Shown here one piece after another: positions 10,060 through 19,250 of a stretch of 23,743 nt of DNA (the first letter of the stretch is position 1; each line of letters begins with the position of its first letter). The position numbers and the translations under genes are program-made. Source of the DNA: Coptodactyla brooksi (Eukaryota > Arthropoda > Insecta > Coleoptera > Scarabaeidae); contig JAWQRM010000356.1 in the NCBI GenBank assembly GCA_033557675.1, positions 1 through 23,743 on the forward strand. The letters are read 5' to 3'. A model generated the notes under the pieces. It had not been told where the DNA came from. It saw nothing but the letters and a program-made list of their open reading frames with translations, and made no database searches.

Positions 10060-10824
10060 CTGGCCATGGCACAGGTCCCTCTTATCCTATCCAGCATTTA
10101 GTGTAAACATTTATAGAAAAACGACGTCTAACAAAAAGGGAAATTGTTTTGTAAAAATCATCTGTAAGTAAGGCCTATCAACTGTTGTGGCAGACAGAAC
10201 GAACCAAGTATAAAATCACCAATTATCCCACCCAAACATTTAGATAAAATTGTTGCTGATGTCTGGACTGAAGGATAGTATGTGAATTTTCGTCTTGCCA
10301 AAGGTGAAGATTATGGAAATTAATTATTCTATCTTTGATGAAACTTGCCTCAGCAGTAAACGAAACAATAAACAAAAAATCAGGATCATTTGCACATTTT
10401 CTCACTAACCAATTACAGAATGATACCCTTGGTGCAAAGTCTGCTGCATTAAGTACCTGAGCACGTTGGAGATGATATGGGTGTAGTTGGAAAAATGTTT
10501 GTGTATGTGTATAGTCATATGATCTACTCCTTCCGTCAAAGCAAGTTGTCTTGTGCTTACACCAGGATTGTCTTCAGTTTGATTAAATACGCGTTCTTCC
10601 AGTTCAGGGGTCCGTGTTGTAGGTGGCCTGCCACGACCCAGTCTTCCTCTAGACCTGAAGCATCCTGATTCGCTTAACCGTGCATGAATTTTTTGAAATT
10701 TTGCACTACCGATTCGGAAAGCGTTCCGCGTAAAGCCGTTTTGCTTCCGCCCGATTACAGTTAGCAAGCCATACATTAAATGCATGTCAGCCATTTCTGC
10801 ATTTGAATAATGTTCCATTTTCAT
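10017..10824 (-). pseudogene. Broken DUF4817/DDE_3 transposase lacking its C-terminus
   Basis: Translation begins at 10824 with MKMEHYSNAEMADMHLMYGL, the DUF4817-type N-terminus. It continues with a linker rich in Arg and Gly (GRLGRGRPPTTRTPELEE), a second helix-turn-helix region (STRQLALTEGVDHMTI), and, after frameshifts near 10405, the catalytic part RKCANDPDFLFIVSFTAEASF, FHNLHLWQDEN, QQQFYLNVWVG and, after more frameshifts and stops, PWPVRSPDLNPFDF. The first catalytic motif reads AEA instead of DEA. The segment expected to hold the second catalytic Asp is missing between about 10100 and 10150. The protein is cut off at the junction with the inverted left arm. The first 139 codons are still one open frame (10405-10824). 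Confidence 0.85.
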
Positions 10825-11122
10825 GCACTATCTTTTACTAAATTTGTTACTAATTTCGAGAATGACAAACGATTTTATTTCATTTTTTTGATGAAAGGCA
10901 TATTTATTACAATGACAACTAAGATCATTTCAGTATTGTATTTCCAGAGATAACTATGTTTTTACTTTACTTTTTATTTTATTAATAAAAAAACTTTCTT
11001 CGTAAGAATCACTCTAACATGAAAACGGCTCATTTTTGGACATGTTTATATGAACTTTTTTGTTCATTTTGATGTGTAGAATACGTTCCTCGAGTAGCGG
11101 ACCACATTTTTGTTACACCCTG
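10757..11122 (-). repeat. Right inverted arm of transposon 2 (original 5' end)
   Basis: This is the partner of 9643-10016. It is taken as the original end because the transposase frame runs continuously out of it from 10824. It includes the terminal CAGGGTGTAAC (as read on the minus strand) and a run with CGTAAGAATCAC and TCATTTTTGGACATG shared with the other arm. Confidence 0.92.
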
Positions 11123-11399
11123 TGTAATATATAAGTTTGATTAGTTTCTTGTGGTATTGAACTTCGTGAAACAATTCATGCGAATGTGAGATATCTATGA
11201 CAGCTTTATCAAAATGCCCGATACTTGAATAATAAAATTTGAAACCACTATTGTTCAATATCTTTTATATTATCTTGTTCTATTGCCCCCCTAATGCTTT
11301 CATTAGTCCCTCTTGTTTTATTCTTGCCAACACCCATTTTTATTATCATAAACGAGTCTAATGTAAGGGAAAATAGCGGATATTTCTTATAAAAGATGT
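11123..11399. other. AT-rich non-coding DNA
   Basis: No gene, repeat or motif could be supported. A 64-codon minus frame (11064-11258) straddles the transposon end and is not credible. Confidence 0.5.
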
Positions 11400-12010
11400 T
11401 CGTAAATTTTTCCTAATCGTGTTGCGCGTAGCGTTCCAAATTCTTACTTTCAGAAACAAAATGCCTTGCATTAAAAAACTTTTTACTGAATGTGGCCCAC
11501 TTTAAATTCATTTCCTTTAGTTTCCTTCCAGATAATCGCGCCATCATTATTCCGAAATTCTCCAAGAACTTTTCGCGAAGTTTAAGTTCGAAACCGATGT
11601 CATAATTAATGTACGTACGCAGTTGGCGTGGATAACTTCGGGTGGGGCCGCGTGCCATGGGAATATCGAAAAACGGCACTGGGGATTTAATTTTTGCAAG
11701 AACTGAAAAAATGTTCGAGTTAACCGAAAAGTAGCTGATGCGGTTGAACGTGCCGTTTGCCGATTTCCCCCGTGCAATCCGGTATTGACCCAGATCCTTT
11801 GCGGGCCAGAAACCGCGATTTCACTTACTCCGGAAAAGATCAATTCCTGGTGGAACGCCGAAACTAGTTCGCCGTGACGTCAATGTTATGACAATGGAGA
11901 ATTCAGGAGTTAAGGAGATTTTACCTATTCGGAAAGTTGCGACATGAGAGAACGTACCTTTATATTTTGTAATTGTTTGTAAATTTGCTTTATACCAGAA
12001 AAACACATTA
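11400..12010. other. GC-richer block of unknown nature just upstream of the exchanger exon
   Basis: The G+C count is 31 of 60 at 11641-11700 and 34 of 60 at 11761-11820, well above the surrounding DNA. Three minus-strand frames overlap end to end in different phases (12006-11821, 11843-11547, 11679-11413), as a frameshifted gene would, but none shows a motif I recognise and the plus strand also has long open stretches. Candidates are a conserved intronic regulatory segment, an exon of another transcript, or an old insertion. I assign no function. Confidence 0.35.
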
Positions 12011-12098
12011 ATGCCGTGACCAACACACTACCAACTCTATGCACTGTTTGCATAAGATTGGTAGAGTATGCCAATGGTACTTATCACTTAATTAATAT

Positions 12099-12113
12099 TT
12101 TCTCTTGTTCTAG
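12099..12113 (+). promoter_or_regulatory. Splice acceptor of the terminal exchanger exon
   Basis: A pyrimidine tract (TTTTCTCTTGTTCTAG) ends with AG at 12112-12113. The first exon base, G, completes a Gly codon begun in the previous exon; the next codons give LPVPWL, the order expected in this family. This defines a phase-2 intron. The open frame continues upstream to 12016 with unrelated residues, which supports splicing here rather than translation from upstream. Confidence 0.85.
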
Positions 12114-12354
12114 GTTACCAGTGCCTTGGTTAATATACGGAATCATCTATAACAAGCCTGTCGAGGTGAACTCGGTGGGTATGGTGTGTTCCATAACAAT
12201 ACTCTTCATGATGTTGTTATTCGTCGTCTTGTCTATTGCATACTTCCGGTGGAAGATGAACAAGGGACTGGGTTTCACGATGTTTCTGTTGTATTTTGTC
12301 TTTGTGGCCGTGTCGCTCATGTTCGAGTATGAAATGATAGTGTGTCCGGTTTAA
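12114..12354 (+). CDS. Nckx30C: Potassium-dependent sodium/calcium exchanger, last coding exon (partial gene)
   Basis: The exon encodes 79 residues plus the split Gly. It starts GLPVPWLIYGIIYN and has two hydrophobic membrane segments: about residues 24-47, containing NSVGMVCSITILFMML, and about 56-76, containing GLGFTMFLLYFVF. They are joined by the basic loop FRWKMNK. It ends FEYEMIVCPV and TAA. This is the C-terminal end of the SLC24 (NCKX) family, plasma-membrane antiporters that export calcium with potassium in exchange for sodium, important in photoreceptors and neurons. The GLPVPWL start follows the second alpha-repeat in family members. The match to insect Nckx30C-type sequences is from memory of the family; a paralogue is possible, so the symbol is tentative. 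The preceding exon (with the SNIFD-type alpha-2 repeat) was looked for upstream and not found, so the upstream intron is probably longer than 12 kb. Confidence 0.93.
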
Positions 12355-12495
12355 ACATGCGGGGGAGAAAACGACGTCCGCGAACGTTACGTTAACGTTA
12401 TTATTACTATCTTCGTTGCCATTATCGTTTCTGTAGTACCTAGAACTTACACCGGCATCGTTGTCGGCGCGAAATGCAATTCACTTGTTCTTACG

Positions 12496-12520
12496 CGAAA
12501 CAATCTAGGCAATTGTTTCG
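12496..12520 (+). repeat. 9-bp perfect hairpin in the probable 3' UTR
   Basis: CGAAACAAT at 12496-12504 pairs exactly with ATTGTTTCG at 12512-12520 around a 7-base loop, CTAGGCA. It lies about 140 bases after the exchanger stop codon, so it may be transcribed. A regulatory role is speculation. Confidence 0.7.
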
Positions 12521-13104
12521 AGCTTCACATTGCTCCAAAGGGAGTGCTAGGTCTAAACGCCAACTCGGTGAATTGTTGCTCTAAACTTGATAATGTTATT
12601 CACAGGGTTTTACTTAAGGCACATTATCTACCACCAAAATCGTGTTTAATTACTTGAAAAAGAAGCAAGTGTGATTATTTTCAATATATATCATCACATT
12701 GTACACACAGCAAATCAAAAGTATGATAGATGCGATAGCAATTATTTTGAAAATCAATTAATTAACACTGGAGGAAGGTGAAAATTTTGTGAGCAATGCT
12801 ACATAATGGAACAAAGATCTACATAGTGGTACCAGCTATTATTTATATTATCTATAATTGATAATGACCAAAGTTAATTTGTATGGTTGTAATTGAGAAA
12901 TCAAAAAGTAACAAAAGAATTTACTTACCAAAAGAAGCAAATATATTCAAACACCACGTAAAGACAATAACAATTAATCATTATTAACACAATTTAGTTT
13001 GGTAGTATGTATTTCCGATAGAAAAGAAGTGACAAGAAATGTGTTTTTAACGAGACTCGAGTGTTGCAAAAGACTGCAGCGAACGAGGAAGAACTTCCTA
13101 ATTT

Positions 13105-13110
13105 AATAAA
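13105..13110 (+). terminator. Candidate polyadenylation signal
   Basis: This is the first AATAAA after the exchanger stop codon. It sits immediately before a copy of the palindromic element. The next AATAAA (13485-13490) lies inside another copy of that element. Choice between them needs transcript data. Confidence 0.3.
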
Positions 13111-13113
13111 TAT

Positions 13114-13272
13114 GTCGCTAACCAAGTGGGCATCGTCAGGACCAAAGACTGACCCGTCTTTCATTCCTCCTGATGATAATAACTTGGTTGACGAAACGTG
13201 CGTTGAGCAGGTAGTTTCTAGTTCTGGTACAGTGGTAACAATTAACCCAAAAGTTCCAAACCCACAACTTTG
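13114..13272 (+). mobile_element. Palindromic hammerhead-like element, copy 2 (degenerate)
   Basis: It has the same layout as copy 1 at 781-1020 but in the opposite overall orientation. A short left arm (GTCGCTAACCAAGTGGGCATC, from 13114) is followed by a right arm with CTGATGA (13170-13176), an ACTTGGTTGAC stretch and GAAACGTG (13193-13200), then GGTACAGTGGTAACA and AAGTTCCAAACCCACAACTT. The last part matches the extra 46 bases of copy 1 in reverse complement, so both are one family. Stem II here is weak, with only three Watson-Crick pairs plus a wobble, and G replaces the H base at the cleavage position, so this copy should be inactive. A 70-codon frame across it (13061-13273) is not a gene. 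Both ends are approximate. Confidence 0.6.
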
Positions 13273-13479
13273 ATGTTATAACGAAAAGCAATAATGTTTT
13301 CCACTAATTTACAAGACTACTCTAACTAAAGAAGTACATATGGGGTTGCAAAACATGGATGCAAAATATTTAGCAAGCGAATATGACAGAAGTGCACAAT
13401 TCTATGGTGAAAGTAACCAACAATATTTTCACAATTTCTTTTAATATAGAAATAAGAAACGCATTATTATTAAAACAGT

Positions 13480-13580
13480 TTCACAATAAAGTTAAGCAGT
13501 TGTTACTACTACATCAAAACCGAAAAAGAACTGCTTGTCGCACGTTTCGCTAATCAAGTTGGCATATAGGAGCGATGAAA
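13480..13580 (-). mobile_element. Palindromic hammerhead-like element, copy 3 (single arm)
   Basis: AATAAAGTTAAGCAGT, CATCAAAACCGAAAAAGAA, CACGTTTCGCTAATCAAGTT and AGGAGCGATGAAA follow the left arm of copy 1 in order, so this is a solo arm lying inverted relative to copy 2 about 200 bases away. On the minus strand the stem and GAAACGTG remain but the CTGATGA box has become CTATA, so no ribozyme fold is expected. Its boundaries are approximate. Confidence 0.6.
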
Positions 13581-13590
13581 AACTTTAAGT

Positions 13591-15400
13591 TGCTGTAAAA
13601 TAAATAATTACTCACAATTCATTCAATAACGATAAATGAAAGAAAAGTAACCTACTTCATCCTGAGATTTTTAATAATATTTTAATGTAACTTTCAAGGA
13701 CATTAACATTACAAACTTTGTGGGTTGTTTGGGAAAATGTGAAAGTAATACAACTTAATTCCAAAATGGATTGCAGAAGCCATATGAATTGATTACAATT
13801 TATTGTATTTGATGGTGACCTATTTGTAAAGTCACGATTTTAAGACTAAACATAGATTGAATAATACAACAAAATTATAAACAGTTTTTGAATTCTAATA
13901 TATTTTGCAAATAATGCTTAAATTTTCTTAAATTTCATTATGATCGGTTACAACCCAACTTCTTATTGGCAACATATGTTATAATTGACAGGACTTTTTG
14001 CAACTACATACAAATCATACTTGCTTTCTTTACTTAAAATATATCTTAAAAGTAGTAAATCTTTAAACTTCAAGACATAATGCTTAAATCAAATATCAAC
14101 CTATCCATGAAACGTATTTATTTTGTTGTTTGTAGTGTCCCACAATTATATAATTACAAAAAAATATCTAAAAATGATGCATAATATCATATATAAACAT
14201 GTCGCAGTATTTTGATTTGTTTTTCAATTTTCAGTCAATTTCGCGTAAGGACAGTGAATTGCATCATTCGAAAAGTAAACGCTGTCATACATATACATCA
14301 GTGTTCAAACAGCAAGTATGCACAACAGAAAATAATATCGACTTCCAATTTTTTAGCAAGCGTCATAGAACATGATTTTTTTTTGATATTATCATATTTA
14401 TCGTGTAACTAGAAAATTTCAATTTCAATCTCGTCTTTAAAACGTATCATTACGAGATTTTAACTGAATCAGCGTAGTTAGACATTTTTTAATGAAACTA
14501 GCAATAAAAATAAACTCTAATATCTATTTAAGACGCAACGTCTTAAAGCTACAACAAAGGTGAGGAAAAATAAGTAAAGTTCCACGGAAAGGACAATGTC
14601 CAAAATACAAGTAGGATTAAGGGAAATAAATTGGGTTTTGAAACGAGGTTACCTGGAGAAAGAGTTACCTGAAATAAATGGTTTAATGATGTTTCCTTTC
14701 TTTCTACGAATGACAACCTAAGAAAACAACAGACATTTGTACTATACGCTGAACACAGCAAAGAGAATGGAATGTAAAACAAAACAAAACTGAACTAAAA
14801 AGTAGTTAAGTAGGGTTTTTTAAAAACAGACAAAATAATTTTAGAGGCGACTATATATATACATATACTTAAATGTATAGTATTACTAAGGAGTGCAAGT
14901 GGAAGGTTAATAATTAAAATGAACAAAAAAACTTCCCGAAATATAAAATAAAGACCGAAATGGTAAACGCACGTAGCTGGTTAAGGTGAACTTTGAAACA
15001 AATAATGAAAATTAGACTGTAGATAGCTGTAGATATCTTTAGGATACAAAATGTGTGTAGCGGGGCATGTATATAGATATTGTAAAGTTTTCTGAGGCAC
15101 TTAGGACTGTAAGTCTTTGCTAAAGTGCCTATTGTTAATTTAACGGCAAGATACCTGCTTTAAGTGGTATATAGCAGCCATCGATTTTTAATATTGTTTT
15201 TGACCAGATGTGATATTTTAGCACTGCACTGGCAGATGGAGTGTTATTATACAGTACACTAATAGTTTATAGGCGTATGTATGCTGTCTTTTCCTTTCTT
15301 CGACAGATGACAAAAAGAAGACGATTAAATATTTCATTTAGATGTTTTCCTTGAAATATAAAATAACTCCAGTAATTTTACAGCAAATTATTTTAACAAA
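13591..15400. other. AT-rich DNA without recognisable genes
   Basis: No exon-like frame was found. The frames at 14212-14412 and 14549-14782 have no recognisable motif and biased composition. A small hairpin is at 15095-15130: arms AGGCACTT and AAGTGCCT, with an inner 6-bp stem and a 5-base bulge. It is too short for a typical microRNA precursor. Confidence 0.55.
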
Positions 15401-15405
15401 ATAAG

Positions 15406-15441
15406 TTTTAAAACGGTAATTTTGAAATTACCGGTTTAAAA
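15406..15441. repeat. 17-bp inverted repeat, one mismatch, 2-base loop
   Basis: TTTTAAAACGGTAATTT at 15406-15422 pairs with AAATTACCGGTTTAAAA at 15425-15441 with a single mismatch. In DNA it is almost a perfect 36-bp palindrome and could extrude as a cruciform. Its function is unknown. Confidence 0.85.
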
Positions 15442-15600
15442 TTTTGAACTGACCATTTTAAAATTTACTTTTAATTTTGAAGTTAATTTGTTATGATTCT
15501 AATTAAATCCATCTTCATATAAACAAGCTAGGTTTTCTTGACCAATAAACAACGTATTATTAAAAAATATTTTATCACATAGATAGATGTAACAATTGCC

Positions 15601-15634
15601 TGGACGTGTTGTTGCAAAATAACAACAATGTCCA
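15601..15634. repeat. Imperfect 13-bp hairpin
   Basis: TGGACGTGTTGTT at 15601-15613 pairs with AACAACAATGTCCA at 15621-15634 with one irregular position. On the minus strand CCTGATGAAATGGACA leads into the stem, a motif start resembling that at 7459-7496, but no GAAAC follows. Confidence 0.7.
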
Positions 15635-15929
15635 TTTCATCAGGTTATAGTAGCTGGGGTGCACAATAAATCATTATTATTTATAATACTATTGTGCTAT
15701 AAATACAATTGGATATAAATGATGAGTGCCGATAGAAAATTTATGACAATGCACCAATGCACAAAATAATCTAAATAAGTAGAGAGGCAAAAGCGTTTAG
15801 GGATTGTCATATAAACCGCTTTACTTTGTCTAGTTACGTTGATAATCTGAGAAAAAAGTTACAATGCTTTACAAGGATGTCTGAGATGATATTAAACAAC
15901 GTTATATACCACGCATTAGCTAAATCAAT

Positions 15930-15960
15930 AATAAGCTAAGGAATAAGCTAAGGAATAAGC
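15930..15960. repeat. 12-bp tandem repeat, 2.6 copies
   Basis: AATAAGCTAAGG is present twice (15930-15941 and 15942-15953), followed by AATAAGC. It is a short minisatellite-like duplication, probably from replication slippage. Confidence 0.9.
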
Positions 15961-17073
15961 GTGTGGTCCAAGTGAAGAGATATCTGATACAAAAAAACAT
16001 GGCTTACGTAGAACAGGGTTGTAAAGAATCTGATAATAGAAAAGAATGCGAGTAGAAAAGTGCAATTTAAGACGGCAACGAGAAACAACACGTTCGGAAC
16101 ATGACAATAAATAAAAACAGAGAAAGAATATGGAAGATATTAACTTCAGCAAGGGAATTTAATAAAATACCAAGTATATTTTAATAAGAACCAATGCAAT
16201 GAAACAAAGAGAAATTTAAAGAGCTGGTGCTTAAATATTTAAAGAAAAAATTGAGAAACCTCTTAGGGGAAAGTTAATATATTTTATATGCGTGATTTTA
16301 AGTTCCTCATTTTTTTAAACCTTCAAGAATCTTAATTTTTATCCTAGAGAAAAATAGGATTATATTTTAATTAATTTATATGTTTCGGCTTGTTTTTTTA
16401 TGGAAAGGGTTACTCGACTGGTTTAATTAGATCAAAATAAGACAAGGAAAAACATGGAATTATTTTGTTTAAGATGTTCAAATTTCATTCTGTATACCAT
16501 AGTCATTTTTTTCTATGTTATTTTTCTTTTATTTTTCGATCCTCTATGGTGAAAAAAATGAAGAAATGTTTTTCTCTATTATTTTTTAGTTTATTAAATC
16601 GGGGTCTGCTAGAAAAATAGATAGATAAATAAATATAGTGTTGTGTCACACAAGAGAAAGCAGTACAAGACATGATTTCTAACAAACTACTAAAATTCAA
16701 TCTTTTCTTCGCCACACTGCTTGCTACATGACTTAGAATGGAAAATACAGAGTAGTTTATAAAGAAAAACACTGTCTTATTTACATTATTAACATTATTC
16801 TGATATACTTATTTTACCATATTTACCAAGAAATATGCAATCGTCTTGTTTTTAAGCATCGGTTACCTATACTTTTTAGTTAGTTTACCTGTATAACTTT
16901 AACTATACAACTCTAACATAAGTGAGAAATTTTAAATTAGATAAGCATGAAAAACATATCGGCTAAAAACGAACTTTTATCGGTAAAAATTGATAACAAT
17001 AACTATGAGAAGAGAACATTTTATCTAGCGAATAAAGAGTAAATTTATAAGCTTAATGGAGCGTCTATACTAT

Positions 17074-17088
17074 TACTACTACTACTAC
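17074..17088. repeat. (TAC)5 microsatellite
   Basis: Five uninterrupted TAC units occur in AT-rich DNA, preceded by TACTAT. Confidence 0.9.
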
Positions 17089-19110
17089 AAATTCCCATTA
17101 GGAATTTTATTATTTCGAATTTATTCCAGACACAAAATTCCAGAATTAATAAAAAATCTTTCAATCTATCCCGGGTTTAGAAATACAATTTATGCTTAAT
17201 AAAAAAACATCGATGCGATACAAATCATGGTAATACGTAATAAGGTCATTGCTTTTATAATGATTTTAACAATTACCGAAATAAACTATGTTAAAGATAA
17301 TAAAATATGTATACAAATTATTTGAATATATTATATGCCAAAAAACAATAAAAAAAGGTCTTGTGCGTACCAGAATAATAAAGGAATGTAACGTTTGTTA
17401 GAAGAGAAGCTTTGGTACTTGGCTTTAACTATATAGTTACTTATTAAACGTATTTACATATGATATTAAAAAGTGAGAAACGGCAGTGATAGAAACAAAA
17501 AGATGCTTTTTAGTTTTACTGAAAATGTTACCACATATCTTTGTATGGTTATAGCTGATATTAAAGTGAAATTTGTATTATAAATAAATGCATAAATTGT
17601 ATGCTGAACCATGTACGTATTGTTGCAGTCAAATGTCTGCAAAATCTTATATAAATGTACGAAAATTAAATTATTGTTAAAAACAAACTAGAATTAAACA
17701 ATCAATCTTTCAATCGTCTATATGATTTGCGTAATTACATTATGTAGATATATAGTTCTTAACAATAATTTAATTTAAATAAAATGATGGTAAAATTGAA
17801 ATCGTAGTTCAAAGAATTATTATATAGATATACAAAAAAAACGCAGAACAGATAAAACTAATGTATAAATTAAGCGAGAAGAGTGTAAGCCAGACCTAGT
17901 CCAGTAGTATAGGCATATCAAATATTTCAAACGTTTTCAAGCTTAAAGACACACTGTTAATCTTCTATAAGAAACTATGATATATTGTACACTTATTAGC
18001 GTTAAAAAAGAGAATATTAAGGTTATTTAGTGATTCTACTACCATTGTTAACGGTATTGTGCATAAACAATTGTTGATAATTGACGAAACAAAAGCGAGC
18101 GAATGCAGTAAGGTAATTGTTTTATGTTGATTTATACGTTGATCTTGTATACAGTCGAAGTCAAAAGAAATTGTACACAATCGTAAGTGATCCTTGTCTA
18201 AGGGGGATAATCAATTTAAGCAGTCCTTATATTAATTAATTATTGGTGTCTATAAAAACGAATAACGTAAGTTGCTCAAAAATTAAAAGACCCGCTGATT
18301 TTGACTCTTTAGTTTTACTTCTTCTTGTCGCCATTCCAGAAAGTATAAGACAACCAAATATCAAAATAACACATTTTATACGACGTTTCGACTTAATATC
18401 AACTTTTGTTTTCCTTACTACTGATTAGGGTATATTGTTCCATATAGTTTTCACTTCAAAAAACAACTTCTTTCAAAATGTCGATTTTTGATAAAAAAAA
18501 CTTAGCTTTTTTATACAAAAATAATATTTATTGGGGGTTTTAAACAACAATAAAAATTATCACAGAAAACTTACACAATGGACGAAGATAAAGAGGTTGT
18601 TAATTGTTATCCTTGAGAACATCTCCTTGTATTGGCAGCCTGCCTGTGTCTACTGATGATAAAAAGAGGAAACCGAAAACATATAATAAACATTGTATAT
18701 TCCTCTGCATTAAACAATGCATACATTTAATTATATTAAATATAATTTTCGTTGTTTTTTTTGTAACAAATGCGCAATGAAAATTAATTTATTAAAAGCA
18801 TCATTCTTTAGTTTTGATATATTGCTTCTAAATTGAAGTTGATGGTACATTGACGAAGAATAATAGTTACTCAAAGATAGTTCTGGCGAATTACAGTATT
18901 TTACACGGTTAGTAAGGTAGAATTATTAGCAGAACTTGTAGAAGGTATACAAGACATACTCAAGTTTACCACAAATAATTTTTAATTTAGAAGAACCGTA
19001 TTGTCACCAGTTCTCATTCACCATAAGTCACGGGTATACCAAATGTGTGAATATCTAAAAAATAGTAAATATTTTCCTTTAATAAATAAAGCAGTATGAA
19101 AATATTAGCA

Positions 19111-19250
19111 TGAAAGACATCGCTGCTGATGATGCTAACAAAGCTATGTGATGTAGACCACTACATCAAATAGCTTTGTTGCTAATCCTTTGATTTAGCA
19201 GCAAAGTTAAATAATATCACCAGACATTGTCACCAAACTTTGCTGCTAAA
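19111..19250. repeat. Two adjacent hairpins with a CTGATGATGCTAAC start
   Basis: Hairpin 1: AACAAAGCTATGTGATGTAG (19137-19156) pairs with 19161-19180 with one mismatch around ACCA. Hairpin 2: TTTAGCAGCAAAGTT (19194-19208) pairs perfectly with AACTTTGCTGCTAAA (19236-19250). The words CTTTG and GCTAA recur in both. The sequence leading in, CATCGCTGCTGATGATGCTAAC, closely resembles the start of the hammerhead-like elements at 941 and 13161, but no GAAAC box follows. It may be a related, rearranged member, or an unrelated foldback. Confidence 0.7.

Larger units (their letters stand above)
9643..11122 (-). mobile_element. Transposon 2: truncated IS630/Tc1/mariner-type element with about 370-bp inverted arms
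   Basis: The element starts CAGAGTGTAAC (9643) and ends GTTACACCCTG (11122). The arms 9643-10016 and 10757-11122 are inverted copies, high in identity with only scattered substitutions and small indels. Each arm holds a terminal repeat, a presumed 5' untranslated part and the first codons of the transposase. The roughly 740-bp centre holds the rest of the transposase on the minus strand, stopping abruptly after SPDLNPFDF. In this family the C-terminal part and a short 3' terminal repeat should follow. Instead the left arm is an inverted duplicate of the 5' end. TG flanks both ends outside the arms; a clean TA duplication is not visible. Confidence 0.85.
12355..13110 (+). other. Probable 3' UTR of the exchanger gene
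   Basis: After the stop the sequence stays relatively GC-rich to about 12560, with ACGTT repeats near 12380, then becomes AT-rich. No AATAAA occurs before 13105-13110. A second one is at 13485-13490, so the 3' UTR would be about 0.75 kb or longer. The exact cleavage site cannot be read from the sequence. Confidence 0.5.
15443..19110. other. Long AT-rich stretch without recognisable genes
   Basis: Apart from the hairpin at 15601-15634, the short tandem repeat at 15930-15960 and a (TAC)5 tract at 17074-17088, nothing was found. The open frames here (15925-16152, 16518-16772, 17965-18180, 18243-18428) are short, of low complexity and without motifs. Intronic or intergenic background is the best reading. 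Confidence 0.55.

Noticed and set aside
10477..10668. 63-codon plus-strand frame inside transposon 2
   Set aside because: It is antisense to the clear transposase frame and has no independent motif.
12016..12113. Upstream extension of the exchanger frame as coding sequence
   Set aside because: It begins at GTG, has no family similarity and is separated by a good splice acceptor exactly where conservation begins.
13061..13273. 70-codon open frame on the plus strand
   Set aside because: It lies almost wholly on a copy of the palindromic repeat and mirrors its structure; no protein features are visible.
15095..15130. Hairpin considered as a microRNA precursor
   Set aside because: At 36 bases with a 5-base bulge it is too short for a normal precursor.
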